NCBI GenBank assembly: GCA_021904315.1 | Contig: CM038911.1 | Location: 8,839,390-8,903,389 of the forward strand | Source of the DNA: Sphagnum magellanicum | Lineage: Eukaryota > Streptophyta > Sphagnopsida > Sphagnales > Sphagnaceae | DNA: 64,000 nucleotides | Direction: 5' to 3' | In this document: piece after piece, positions 12,590-24,950 of the stretch | Layout of the letters: each line of letters begins with the position of its first letter | How positions within the stretch are numbered: the first letter of the stretch is position 1 | The notes under the pieces: model-generated | The model's database searches: none | What the model was told of the DNA's origin: nothing | What the model saw: only the letters and a program-made list of their open reading frames with translations | Translations under genes and position numbers: made by a program

Positions 12590-13640
12590 AGTGTTTCTTG
12601 TTGTGCATGGTTATAAGTTGACAAAACAAGCATTGCAAAGATTGTTGAAAAACTTGCTCCAACTGCATATTTAAGAGTTTTTTGCAAAATTTTAATGTAG
12701 GCATTGCAAACCTACAATGATATGTGAACATATTCAATGTTTTGGTCTCATTTGTTTGTATAAAAGATGGCATTGTTATTGCATAATGAAATCACGATTG
12801 TGTAAAATTAAATGGCTTACATAACCTTCATTCTATCATTGAAGCATTTCCTACCATTATAACATATGCCAAAAGATTCCCTTCACCAATGAACTTTTGA
12901 ATGCCATTAAAAGGTACACAATTCACAAAATTGATACACCATTTGACATTGTTTAATCATCTTTACAAAGTTAGATCCTTTGGCTTCAAAATTGCTAATA
13001 TCAATAAAACATAGCATCAACAAAAACTTTTGAATCCCATTAAAACCTAAATGATTTGATCTTTGATGTAGTATTTGTTGTTGTTTAATCATTTTAATAA
13101 AGTTAGATCCTTGGTAAAAAATTTACTTGCATGAATTTTCCCTACATCACGAATATAAAAAAAGGGGTTTGTTTTTATCACACTTATGTTGGTTGCATTT
13201 TGGTTGAAACTTAATGGGGAATTTAAACAGCATAATGATGTGGGACATTATGCCTTAGGTGCATCCACAACTATTTTAAAGAAGTTTTCAATTGCACGAA
13301 TAAGCCTTTGATGTATGAAGAAGAAGATGTTTACAATTTGAACAAATTCAATAATGATGGAAATGGATTGTTGTCATCTCCATTATGTTGTTGGTTGAGT
13401 TTCAAAACTTTTGATAAACCCTAAGTTATGACTTTGAACCCTTCATTGTCAACACCATGAGGCTATTCAAACTATGTCACAAAATCAACCAAAAACACAC
13501 ACACAAAGTTATAGCTTTCCCAGACCTTCAATAAGAAATAAAATGTTGTTCCTTTTGTTTCAAGTTTATGTTTTGGAGTTCATTAATGCCATAACTTATA
13601 CATTCAAAACTTTCCCATTATCATTATAACAATGAAATCT
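12590..13640 (-). pseudogene. Decayed partial duplicate of the SGTA gene
   Basis: Two blocks align with the SGTA gene at the left of the window in the same orientation. About 12655-12890 matches about 305-540 (exon 6 and flanking introns; for example caacatatgcc and gcatttcct are kept). About 12915-13640 matches about 2990-3800 (end of the long intron, exon 2 and part of intron 1; for example gcatccaca, acaatttgaacaaat, tgtcaacacca and a shortened (CA)n are kept). Everything between, including exons 3-5, is missing. Most differences turn C or G into T or A, and exon frames contain stops, so it cannot encode the protein. The pattern fits loss of methylated cytosines over time (inference). Confidence 0.82.
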
Positions 13641-16600
13641 CATCACAAAAATGTTGAAAACATGTCAAGAATTTCTCCTATCATCACCAAATTTTATTTC
13701 TACATACCTAATTCTTCAACTGTGTCATTTGATTTCTTCCACAATTAGGCATGGCAAGGCATGCTCAATTGTCATGCTTCTTTTTTTTTAAAAATTATTC
13801 ATCAAAACTTTTAGGATCTATTTCCTCTTCATAAATATTTGTAATCAACAATTGAGCAAAGTCAAATGTTAAAGTAACAACATCATTATGAACAAGAATG
13901 TAATAACAATGAGTGTAATGATGGCCATGCAAGCAACCAAAAAAGAACAACAAGATACGTGTTTTAACATCGAAAAAAACAAAGCAAGTCAATTGAAGAT
14001 GAAGAAAACAACCAAAAGCTTATGGAGATGACCTGCAACCACAAAACATGAACCTTATAAACTTTTACTCAACCTTCAACCAAAATTAGCAAAAATTGAC
14101 ATTTAACCTAGATCGATTTGGTTTTTGTCGAATTTCTTTCCTTCCTCGAAGTGGTTGATTTGGTCCAAAGTTGATTTTGTCATTCACAATTAGCATTTTT
14201 TTGGGTGAAATTTCACCAAAATGAGGAAACATATATATTTTAAGAATATTTTATCACAAATTCTTTGAAAATTTGAAAAATTATCAAAGAAGTAGAATTT
14301 TTGTGTTGTTTTCACCAGATTTAAAAGCCCTCCTCTTGTGGGTCGCCAAATAAAAGCAAGAATACAAAAAAAAAATTATTGCCTTGCCTATCATGTTGCC
14401 ATTTAATGTTAAATCCTTCTTGGGATGCTAGCAAATGGTGCTACATGAGAACATTGAAAAAAAAAATCATTGTTCACAATGCACCATTGGTCTGATTTTA
14501 ACCCCAATCTTCACATTCTATGGAACTTGTAAGTAGGCTTACCCAATAACTAAATTGGAATCAACGGAAAAATAAAAATCAACCAACATTCGTAAGTACC
14601 TCACAAAGCCCACCATCAATTATGGTTCATTGCATGAAACTTACATGGCATTTAAAATGTTGAAATCACAATATTAAATGGATTTGTTGGTCCTACATTA
14701 TAAAGAGAAAAATGGATAGCCATGATTTTTATTGTGCCCATTGTGTTATGTCTTGGTATCCATTTTTGAAAAAGATGCAATAGAATAAGATCCATTATCA
14801 CTTGAAGTCCTTTAGTTATGAAAAATATTCCAAAAAACTAGAACTTTGTATTTATGGACATAAGAATATTTATAAAAACCCCTTACATTTTGACCTTGGC
14901 CATGAAAGCTTTTGTATGGCCAAGGGTGAAATAGCCCTAGCTCTTGGGATTATTTTTCATGACCAATGGTTTTGGAGCCATGGTTATGAAAAATATTCCC
15001 AAAAGTTTGGGCTATCTAACCCTTAGTAATGTATATCCCAAATACCAAGGCCCAAATATCAAAGGTTTTTGAGAATGTTTCACACCATGGGTAATAGCCT
15101 TATATTGCCATTATATAGGGGGCATTCTAAAAGTAAGAGGCCTAAGATGAAGTGGAACAAGTGTAGTCCAATATTTTGGGAATGTTTGGCACTTATGCAA
15201 TTTACAAAGCAAACATTATCATTAACCTAGATATACGAATATCACAAGGCAAGGGACTTGGAGGGGTCTTTCATCTATTCCTACTTAAGAGTGGGTGGGA
15301 TCTTATGCCTAGGCATAGGATTGGAGGCATAAGATCCCTCCTAGTATTACTAAGTAAGCATGACATCACTCTTCTTTTCTAGAAGGACTATTAAGGATGT
15401 AATGTGCCTTCAAAATGCATTATAATGTGGTTTATGTTAATGAAACACATTTGTAATCTTCAAGACTTATCATAATAAATTATTCACACCAAATAACAAA
15501 TAAATAAATGTGAATTTTTTTCATTTAATAAGAAAAATCTAATTGTGATTGTGATTTTAAATAATTTTAGGCAAATTTTTTCCAAGTTTATCCTTCCATT
15601 CATTTAACTTATTCAAGAAGTTTCTTTTGATATATGATTTTTTCAATTATTTTAAAAAGAAAACCAAAACGAGTCAACCACACCTAAAATGGGGAGAAAA
15701 AAAAGAATGTGTGCATTGGGTATGTCTGTGTTTCAAAATCTTCTTCATTCATTAATGACATTTGTATGCATAAAAATGCAACACAAAAAGACCAAAAGGA
15801 AAAATGATATGATAATCTTAGTGGAAAGTTTCACATGTTTTTATGTAAAACTAAAAAAGCCTTAAAAAAACAAGTGCAAATTTTTGTTTGTGCATTTGCT
15901 TGAATGCATTGGTAGTAGTTACTTTTTGGAATCAACTTATTCATAGCGTTATTTAAGTGGAAATCAATTTGTTAATGGACAAATGCCATTAGCAAATAGC
16001 TTTGTGACAATATTAGCTTGTCAATCAATGTTTTTTTCTTTGTGAATTTTGAGGTGTCGCCAAAATGAGGATAATACACGAGAAAATTTAGCTACAAAAT
16101 ACATGAAAGCAAAACGATGTAAACATCATATTCTACTTTTTGGTCACCTATTAAAACCAAATATAAAATTCTAACAATTTCTATTAACATTTATTGATTT
16201 TTGGTGATTGAAAACCTTGAAAAGTTTTCATTCTCATTTCAATTTTTCTTTTGGTGAAATTTCACCAATAAAAAAAGTTTGCTTTCAAAGGGCTATTAAT
16301 GATTGTTGATTGGTTCTTAATTTTCTAAAAACCTTTAATATTGTCCTTATTGGTTTTTAATTATTTAGAAATGAACCTCCAATTCTAGTTTAAGTTTATT
16401 TTTAAAAATTGATTGAACCTTAAGGTGTGATTCTTAAGTAAGTCTTTTAAGTTATTAAACCTACATTATGAACATTTTTCATAATAATTTAAGCCCAGAT
16501 CCAATTTGGAACCAATCTAATTTCACACCTATTTCACACAAATGAACGCCACAAATTGTATTATCTTGTTATTGTACCAACAATTAGAAATTGCCATATA

Positions 16601-17884
16601 ACTAATTTTTTTTAAAAATATTACTTGTTATGTTTTCAAAAAATATCTTATTTGATTGCCTAGGAGATAAAGAGACTCTTTGTAAAAATATATAGTTTGA
16701 ACAATAATCATGTTCAAGTTTGTCTCTAACAATAAACAAGAAGTGCAATTGAATTCAGAATGTGATCGCAACTTTAACCTCGTAACATTGTCTACTTGAA
16801 GGTCCAATTCCAACAAGAAACTATTCCTACAAATATGATTACAAAAAGTTAAAACTAGGAACTAGCTTAAAATTTTGAACTTGCTAACATTACTTTCAAT
16901 GCCAAACAAAAAATAGTCCATGATATACAACCCATATAACCAAAAGCCATCCATCAACCACCAAATGGTATATGTCATATATGGATGTAAACAAGATGAA
17001 GTGAAATGCCTTCAAACCCTACCCATGTATGATGATGTACCATCCATAAGAGCCACACAAGTGGTCAAATGTAAAAGAGGATCATGGGAGGGTAAAAAAA
17101 CGCATCGCTTCATCCAAGCTAGCAACCAATATTATATGGGCATCAATTATCAAGTAAGAGAAAGAAAAATCTTGAAAAGTGGGGTAGTAGTTTTTCTTTC
17201 AATGCTTATGTGTGCATTCTTGTTACACCCTAATTTTTCATGCATGAGATTTCCCTACAAAGCCCTTTTTGATCTTGAAGGATTTTGTAGGTGAATTGCC
17301 TTTTTTGTGTGCAAAAGATTGACCTTTGTTGCCTTGTAGTTTTTAACAAGACCATTTTATTGGACGCTACATAACAAACATCCCACTCATAGATAGCTAT
17401 GGGGACCTTATCATGCAATCTTCCCTATAATCGTTATGTTGCAATTGCTCATTTTTATTGAGGTAAAGCACAAAACTTCTCTTGCAAGACCCAAAAATAA
17501 TAGGTTACAACAAATGTACAACCAAGTGATTTTGCTCAAATATTTTTGTGTTAATTTGCTACCAAAATATGGTGCATCCATCAATCTTTCATTTGGAGAA
17601 CTTTAGTGGGTTGTGTAAAGAAAATTTTGATATATGGTGGAGGGTCATCAAATTAGATTTGGTCCCAAACATGTGGATTACAAATTTTCAACAAATAATT
17701 GCATTAAGAACATTCATTCTTTTGAATTGCTAAGGTTATAATCCTTGAGTTTTTATACATTCCGAATGAAAGGACATGGGCTAGGTGTTCTATGTGTTCT
17801 CTTGATGCCACAAATTAGGATGGACATCATGAATGCATTAATCGAATAAGCATAAGGTTGTTTCTTTGGGCAATTTTCTTCAAT
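13641..17884. other. Long AT-rich stretch with scattered palindromes, no gene recognised
   Basis: No conserved coding on either strand; the longest open frames (such as about 16920-17294) resemble nothing I know. Small structures: the 14-bp palindrome ggtgaaatttcacc at 14204-14217, an 18-bp perfect palindrome ttggtgaaatttcaccaa at 16251-16268, and a hairpin with 14-bp perfect arms at 15297-15310 and 15325-15338 (gggatcttatgcct). These may be edges of decayed mobile elements. Confidence 0.5.
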
Positions 17885-20770
17885 ATGGGCAAAGGACCGG
17901 GTTTATACTATGAAATTGGCAAGAAGACTAGAGGTTGTGCTCATTGCCCCTAGTTTCTTAGAATCAATGTTGTGGTGTTCATGTGTTATTGCCATGTATT
18001 TGTGTTTTTCTTCATTTGTGTAATTTCATTTTTTTGTGTGTCATTGCCTTCAAGTCCAATCAATAGTTTGGATTGTATGCAAAATTTGAAGTAAAAGTGA
18101 ATTCTTGAGATTTGACCTAAATAGTGATAATTAGATTTGAAAATATGCAAACTATTTCTTATATTATGTAGCAAGATGCAATTGATTAAAACAAAAGGTT
18201 ATGAAATTATACAAATTGAAACAAACAAATATTAATCAAATGTATACTTGAACATGCATGACCTTTGTGTATATGATGAATGCAATTTTTTTGGTGTGCA
18301 TGTAATGTCTTCAACCCTTTATTATCATATTGTATGAAATCAATGTTCTATTTGTGTTTCATCATTGTAGATCTTCTCACAAGGGATTTTTCATGTAATC
18401 GAAAATTCACTATTACCACAACTACCGAAAATGGAATTGTGAGACAATACGTCAAGTTTCATTTTTAAAAAAAATCATAAACATTTAAAAAACTTGTATG
18501 GTGTATATAATTTATAAGATAATTAATAAAGGCAAGATTTAATGTTGCATATTTCTCAATATGTTCAATTTCTATTGCATGGTCAATATATATATATATA
18601 TATATATATGACAATTGACATCAAAATTTGAAACAATCATTTATTAGAACATTTTTTATGATGAGCTCAAAAGATTTTAGACATTGATATCACAAAGGGT
18701 GTTATTAACATTTTTATTTTTATTTTTTTGGGTTCAATATAGGTGTTCACCACCACCGGAGTCAAAGGGTGTAATGGGATGATGTGTGATGTAGACACAT
18801 TGTTCAAGAACAAGTATCTATCGGCAAATATGAAAGTCGATACCAATGCAAATGTACACATTTATTTGTGTTTCAAATGTCATTGTGGGGTTTTAAAGGA
18901 TCAAAAGAGTAGTTAATAATGTTGATTTCTTATCTCGGAAAAAACAAACTCATTCAATCAAGTAGTAACCAAAAAGTAGGTTTTTTTTTCCTTTTTAAAA
19001 AATTATAATTTTATAATTTTAATTTTATAATAAATAAATTATGTTGTTATGAAAATCTACAATCTTACTAAATTTTTGTTTTCAAAAGTACATTTAATTA
19101 ATTATATCAAAAGGCAACATGAATATTACATAGTTGGAGTAAACATCAATTATTTCACTCACTCACATATGAATACTTTATGAATATGTTTTTATTTTAT
19201 TTTTAATTTTCTTTATTTTCCAGATTTTCACCACTATTCGAGGTGATGATTGCGCACTAGGGGCAACTACTATATTGAGTTTCACATTACCGGATTTTAG
19301 TTCGGGGAAGGTATTACTAATTGGAAAATGGTTTTGCATCATAATGTTTACATTGACAATATTTGTTGCATTATATGTCCATTTTAACAATTGGCTTTAA
19401 CTACATCACTCAACAACTTAATTTGTCTTTTTTTTAAAAATTTAATAAGGTAATAGATTTGATCACCAAAATTGAATTTTAAAAATATTTCCCAAGAAAA
19501 ATCACCAAATTTATTTTTATAAATACTTTGACATAGGTTATATATATAATAATACTAATTTTTTTTTTCAGAAATTTATATATATTTTTGAAATTAATTA
19601 TTTTTAAAAATTGCATACATTCACAAAATTATTATTTGCATTCAATGCAGTTGGAATTTCAACATAGTCAAGAATATGCAGGTATTACATTAGCCCTTGG
19701 TATGACACCTTCACCTATTGTGGAGATTACTGGAGTCCTTGGGGCTGAAGGTCTTGTGATTGGGGGAGAGCTTGCCATTGATCACACAAGAGGCATAAGC
19801 TTGAATAAATACAATGCAGGCATCGGTTTCGCAAGACCCGATTTCAATGCTTCTATTATCTTGTATGTTATTGTTGCAATCCAACTTGCTCGTTACATAT
19901 TATTATTATTATTATTTTATATCAATTTTCTATTTCATATTCTTCTTTGAGATAATTTATACTAATACCATATTTGTTAAAAATTCACAGTTAATTAGTT
20001 GTGGTTATTAAAGGGGGAAGGAAAAAAAAAAATCAATTTAAGATATAAAATTATGTGAAAAATAATTTCAACATTAACATTACCAATTTAAGATAAAAAT
20101 ATGTGCAAAATAATTTCAACATTAACATTATCAATTTAAGATAAAAGTATGTGCAAAATAATTTCAACATTAACATTATCAATTTAAGATAAATGTATGT
20201 GAAAAATCATTTAAACATTAACATTATCAATTTAAGATAAAAGTATGTGCAAAATAATTTCAACATTAACATTATCAATTTAAGATTAAAATATGTGAAA
20301 AATAATTTCAACATTAAACATTATCAATTTAAGATAAAAGTATGTGCAAAATAATTTCAACATTAACATTATCAATTTAAGATTAAAATATGTGCAAAAT
20401 AATTTCAACGTTAACAAATTTAAGATAAATATGTATGTAAAATTTTGGAATTTGGAATTTTAGGGCCGAGAAAGGCAATGTTTTGAAGGCGTCTTATTTA
20501 CATACATTAAGCCCCGCATCCAAAACAACTCTTGCCGCTGAAATTACACACATTTTTTCAAGGAATGAGAATACTTTCACAATGGGTGGGTTATATGAGT
20601 TGGATAAAATGACTTCCATGAAAGGGCGTTTAAACAATCATGGACAAATGGGAGTGACTTTACAACATGAATTTAGACCTAAAAATTTGGTTACATTTTC
20701 GGGGGAGGTGGATACTAAGGCTCTAGACCATTCAGCCAAGTTTGGAATAGCTATAGCATTGAACTCTTGA
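17885..20770 (+). CDS. VDAC: Voltage-dependent anion channel (mitochondrial outer-membrane porin)
   Basis: Six exons: 17885-17933, 18371-18438, 18743-18853, 19224-19310, 19651-19862 and 20464-20770. GT-AG borders and phases agree throughout and give 277 codons, the usual VDAC length. The protein opens MGKGPGLYYEIGKKTRD and includes NRKFTITTTTENGI, MKVDTNANI, ILSFTLPDFSSGKLEFQHSQ, YAGITLALGMTPSPIVEI, KYNAGIGFA and QHEFRPKNLVTFSGEVDTKA before ending AIALNS. These follow plant VDACs in order from the N-terminal helix through the beta-barrel. Family role: a 19-stranded barrel that passes ATP/ADP and other metabolites across the mitochondrial outer membrane. No stop or frameshift was found although the surroundings are badly decayed. 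Odd: the GLK motif usual before the ILSF strand is not evident (LGAT instead), and codons are AT-rich. It may be a divergent paralogue. Confidence 0.88.
20030..20440. repeat. 48-bp tandem repeat in the last VDAC intron
   Basis: About eight head-to-tail copies of a 48-bp AT-rich unit (core caatttaagataaaagtatg then tgcaaaataatttcaaca) fill most of intron 5 (19863-20463). Copies differ by a few bases and there are no unique spacers between them. Confidence 0.9.
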
Positions 20771-21056
20771 TTCAAAGACAAAATTGGTTTGAACAATTTT
20801 ATTTCCAATTTTTTAAAAATATATATAAATTAAAGTTGAGGTGCCATGCACAATAATAATAAGTTACCGAAATTTTGATATAGATAAATTGTGAATCCTT
20901 CTTTTTAATTAGTTGGTTTTGACATCAAATTATAAAGATTTTCGAGTGATAGTGCATTTTAATTAGTTGAAAGAATTATGTTAATTTGTACATGAATTCT
21001 TCTTAAATTGTACAAGAACCAAAAATAAGAATTGGGTTTTGTCATTAATTAAACAA
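20771..21056. other. VDAC 3' flank
   Basis: AT-rich sequence after the VDAC stop, probably its 3' UTR and terminator region. No further gene is visible. Confidence 0.4.
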
Positions 21057-22115
21057 TAAATCTCACTATGAAATGCTGAAACTCAGCATTTAATGCACAA
21101 TGTCCGAGATTAATTACAGTAGTTGCATAGTTAGGAGCAGTGAAAATATATATGTAGCAGCAGTGGAGGCGCTCAGGAAAAAGGAAAGACAGGATCAAAC
21201 TCAGTTTACCACCAAAATTGATGGTTTTCTGAGTTCCATCCCCCGTTGAATGCTAATGTACTTTTTTGCAGGTTTTCTTTGAATCTCAGCCTGTGTATGA
21301 CCAAACTCAGGGTTATAGTGCTGTGATTTTCTTACTTCACGGATAACTCTATTGTCTCTTCAAGGATGCCGATCCTCTCTATCAACCAAAAAAATGAATC
21401 ACTGTACAGAGAAACCCTCCTTTGATTGTTGCAGATATTGCAGTTGCTCCTGGTATGCTTTGGAGACCATTTCAATAGCATCAAGATCGTATTATTATCC
21501 CTGCACTCCTTTGTACCACTCTCCAGCAACCAAAATTTTCTAGGCTTTCTTGTAAATTAGATATTAGAGAAATTCACAGTCACCCTGTCTTCACCCTGTC
21601 TTTGAGCCTCCTTTCAACCCCCTAACCCCTCTTTTAGTGGTATCCGTAAAGTAATGAAAGTTTATTAAATCTCAGTACGAAAGGCTGAAACTCAATACGA
21701 AATGCTGAATCTCAGCATTTAATACACAAGGTTCGAGAGCAATTATAGTAGCTGTACAGGTAGGAGCAGTGAAAATCTATGTAGCAGCAGTGGAGGCGGA
21801 AAAAGGAAAGATAGGGTGAAACTCAGTACGAAATGCTGAATCTCAGCATTTAATGCACAAGGTTCGAGAGGAATTATAGTAGCTGTACAGGTAGGAGCAG
21901 TGAAAATCTATGTAGCAGCAGCAGTGGAGGCGCTTAGGAAAAAGGAAAGATAGGGTGAAACTCAGGAAACAATTGATGGTTTCCTAAGTTTCACGCCCCG
22001 TTGAATGCTAATGTACTTTTTTGGAGGGTTTTTTTGTATCTCACCTTGTGTATGACCAAACTCAGGGTACTGGTGCTGTCTTTTCCTCACTTTACGTATA
22101 TCTCTACTGTATGAG
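21057..22115. repeat. Three copies of a moderately conserved repeat unit
   Basis: Copies start near 21057, 21669 and 21816. Shared phrases are aaatgctgaa.ctcagcattt (itself a short hairpin), taatgcacaa, taggagcagtgaaaat, tgtagcagcagtggaggcg and aaaaaggaaaga. Copies 1 and 3 extend about 290 bases with ttgatggtttt or near variant, cccgttgaatgctaatgt, acttttttg and tgtatgaccaaactcaggg; copy 2 is cut to about 147 bases and abuts copy 3. Copy 3 has a hairpin with 14-bp arms (one mismatch) at about 21957-21993. No coding is evident. Confidence 0.8.
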
Positions 22116-22625
22116 GATTTCTTTGGATAATCCAAATTTGAAAGCCCCATGCAAATTGTGCAACTATTTCAACCACTGGGCTGACCTCTCCATTAAAGAT
22201 CATTTTGTTGCCATTGCCTGCAACCCATTGCCACCCCCTGCCATCATCACTGGCTGGAGTGAACCAGCAGCCAGCCGTGCACCAGTTCAGGATGAGGCAG
22301 TTCAAGCCCGTTTTGGGGATGAACCCAAACACATCCAAGTAGGGCATTTTTATTCTTCTCTTCCCCTGCTCTGCCCAGGGTTTTTTCAGCCCTCTTCTCT
22401 GCCCCAAAGTTTTCCCCTCCTAAACCTAAATTCATTTTCTCTCCTTTAGGTTTAGCTTCCTTCTCTCGCTCACCTCCATCACCAAAGCTTTGAGACAAGC
22501 TTAGGAACATGGAGACACAAGGGAGCTTAGGAAAGTGGTGACACAAGGGAGCTTGGAGCTTCAACCCAAGGGCAAACGTTTGAGCTTGAAGGTAAGCTCC
22601 CTCCCTTCTCCTCTATTTTAATTTT
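22116..22625. other. Less AT-rich stretch without an assignable gene
   Basis: Base composition rises toward typical genic levels. Open frames exist on both strands (for example + strand 22021-22449) but resemble nothing known and end in low-complexity sequence. It could be an old exon or leader of an unrecognised gene. Confidence 0.3.
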
Positions 22626-23230
22626 TTCAATCTTTTTTGTTGTTGTCACTTTTTGAAAATAAGACAATGGTGGTATTGTTGTCATTTTTTTCCTTTTGTT
22701 GTTTTGCTGTGAAGAAGATAACGGCAATTGCATCATCTTCTTCTTCTTCTCATTATTTGAAAAGAAGAAGATGACAACAATAATGTCCTCATCTTTTTGT
22801 TTTCCTTGTTTTGCTACGAAAAAGACGACGGTATCTACCATCATCTTCTTCTTCTCATTGTTTGAGAAGAAGATGATGACAATAACAATGTCGTCATCTT
22901 TTTTTTCCTTGTTTTGCTGTGAAGAGGATGATGGTAACTACTGTCGACTTCTTCTTCTCACTATTTGAAAAAAAAATGACAATGAGATTGTTGCTGTCAT
23001 TTTATTTTATTTTTTGGTTTGGTTTGTTGCAAAAAGGATGACAACATGAATGTCGTTGTCTTTTTTTTCTTGGTTTGTTGTGAAAAGGATAACAATATTA
23101 ATGTCATTGTTTTTTTTTTCCCTTGTTTTGCTGGGAAGAAGATGATGGCAGCAATGTTGTCTTCTTATGTCTTTCCTTCGTTGTAAAGAAGGTAATGGGA
23201 GGGGTGTCATCATTTTTTTTTTTTCATATT
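22626..23230. repeat. Degenerate GAAGAAGATGA / TTGTCATC minisatellite
   Basis: Alternating blocks of ccttgttttgctgtgaagaag, gatgatgacaacaatgtcg and tcatcttttttt recur about eight to ten times with strong divergence. The pattern opens spurious frames on both strands. Confidence 0.75.
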
Positions 23231-23423
23231 GTCATTTTTTTTTTCTACATGTTGTCATCAACTTTTGCTGGTGTTTCTGTCAAAAGGAAAATAGCTCATG
23301 TTTATGGTTCTAATCCTTTGGAAAAGGTAAAAAGATCAATATGGTTGTTTATTAAGGTTTTGGTTTGAATTTGTAGGATTTCAATGGGTAGAAAAAAGAA
23401 ATTGAAAAAGGTTTGTTGTGATG

Positions 23424-23700
23424 GGAAATTCAAGAGCAAAATGCTATTGCACCAAAATTGGCAATTGAAAAGCAAAATGTTCTTGCATCAGAATTGGGAA
23501 TTGAAGAGCAAAATGTTGTTGCACCAAAATTAACAATTGTAAAGCAAAATGTTGTTGCATTAGAATTGGCAAATGAGGAGCAAAATGTTGTTGCACCAAA
23601 ATTGGCAATTGAAGAACAAAATGTTGTATCAGAATTGGCAACTAAGGAACAAAATGTTGCTGCGTTAGAATTAGGAGTTGGGGAACCCAGACTTGATGAA
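23424..23700. repeat. 36-bp minisatellite with a 12-residue open repeat
   Basis: About seven copies of a 36-bp unit (core gagcaaaatgttgttgcacc then aaaattggcaattgaa). In one + frame it reads AIEEQNVVAPKL-like 12-residue repeats with one 11-residue copy; the minus strand is also open. An upstream TGA closes the + frame, leaving 84 codons from the ATG at 23458. Probably non-coding repeat DNA or a remnant of a repetitive protein gene. Confidence 0.8.
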
Positions 23701-24029
23701 ACAAGTATTTAATGCAATTTAAAGTTGGCCATGGTGATTGTGTCCAATCCAAATGGTAGGTTAAATTATTTCAAAATTTACATAAATTAGATTTTATTTA
23801 ATTGATCAAAAAAAAAATACAAAACTTTTAAGTTTAATTGTACCCGTGCCTTTCATCATTGGATGGAAAGTGCGAGAATTTTTTTAAAGTTTTAAATTCA
23901 TTGCAATATTTGAAATCTTGTTTGTAATATATACATTTTGTTGTGTGATCTTGTTTCTAAGGTTTAAGGTTAGGTTTTTTTTTATTAAAATGTAAAAGCT
24001 TGTTTTTGGAAGATTTTTAATTCAAGTCC

Positions 24030-24950
24030 AAAGATTGAAATTGACCCCACTCAACCACCAACACCCCCTTGTCCACCTAATATGGCTTGGAAGGACAAAA
24101 AATGGATTAAAGATGGATCAAAATGGTAGTGTAAAGTTGGCACTTACATTGTCTCATATTGTGCCAAATGGTTGTTGATTAAACATTTAAGGGAGGGGCA
24201 TGGTTTAATGGCAAAAATTGCCAAACGTGAGAAACTTTCAACTTTTGAAATGAGGTCCTTAACATCAAGACCGTGTTAAAATGAACACTCACATTTTGCG
24301 AAATGCCATGGTCATGCAAAGGCGGAATGATCAAAAGGTTGTTAATCATGCTTGTGCCATAGCCCAATGTGAATGGGATGATTTAATTATTGCACAACGA
24401 TGTCCACCATTACTAAAACTAATTTTGGTCAAGTTAATTTCACAACAATTGTTGAAGGTGTTCGGTCTTAATGCCTAGGGCGTGAGAAATGTGCCTTAAG
24501 ATGCAACATCACATATGGAAAATGATGAAGATTTACAAGAGATGATCCAATCAACGTGTTCCATATATGTATGAAAATTGAAAATGACATGGGATGTCAA
24601 AAATTGGGATCAAAAGTTCACTAAAACGAATCAAACACAAGAGTTAATAGTTATATTGGATTTCCATGAATCTAAAATGATTCATGGAAGGTAGGCAAAA
24701 ATAATAATCAATGTTTGTTGTTTTTTTTATAAATTTGTTTCATCCAAGGTGTGTTAGGGTTTAATTTGGTGGTTTTTGGGTGTTTATGGAGTTCAAGGCA
24801 CAACAAAGGAAGAGTTTGTTGTAATTGCAATTCATGTCGATATGCAACGTCACCATCTATACATTGTTCATCATGCAATAAGGGTTACAAAGGTGGCAAC
24901 TATTTATCGAACTAAACATGACATTGTAGATAGTGATATGGTTTAGGGTT
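24030..24950 (+). pseudogene. Eroded protein-coding remnant of unknown family
   Basis: Translated pieces keep a protein-like look across several stops: YIVSYCAKWLLIKHLREGHG (about 24150), AKIAKREKLSTFEMRS, MNTHILRNAMVMQRRNDQ (24281), CEWDDLII, QLLKVFGLNA then a stop at 24476, DATSHMENDEDLQEMIQS (about 24502) and FVVIAIHVDMQRHHLYIVHH (about 24815). Several stops look like arginine or tryptophan codons hit by C-to-T or G-to-A change. No family is assigned; a transposon-linked repeated protein is possible. Confidence 0.45.

Noticed and set aside
20030-20440. Regularly spaced repeats that could suggest a CRISPR-like array
   Set aside because: Copies are head-to-tail without unique spacers and lie in a plant intron.
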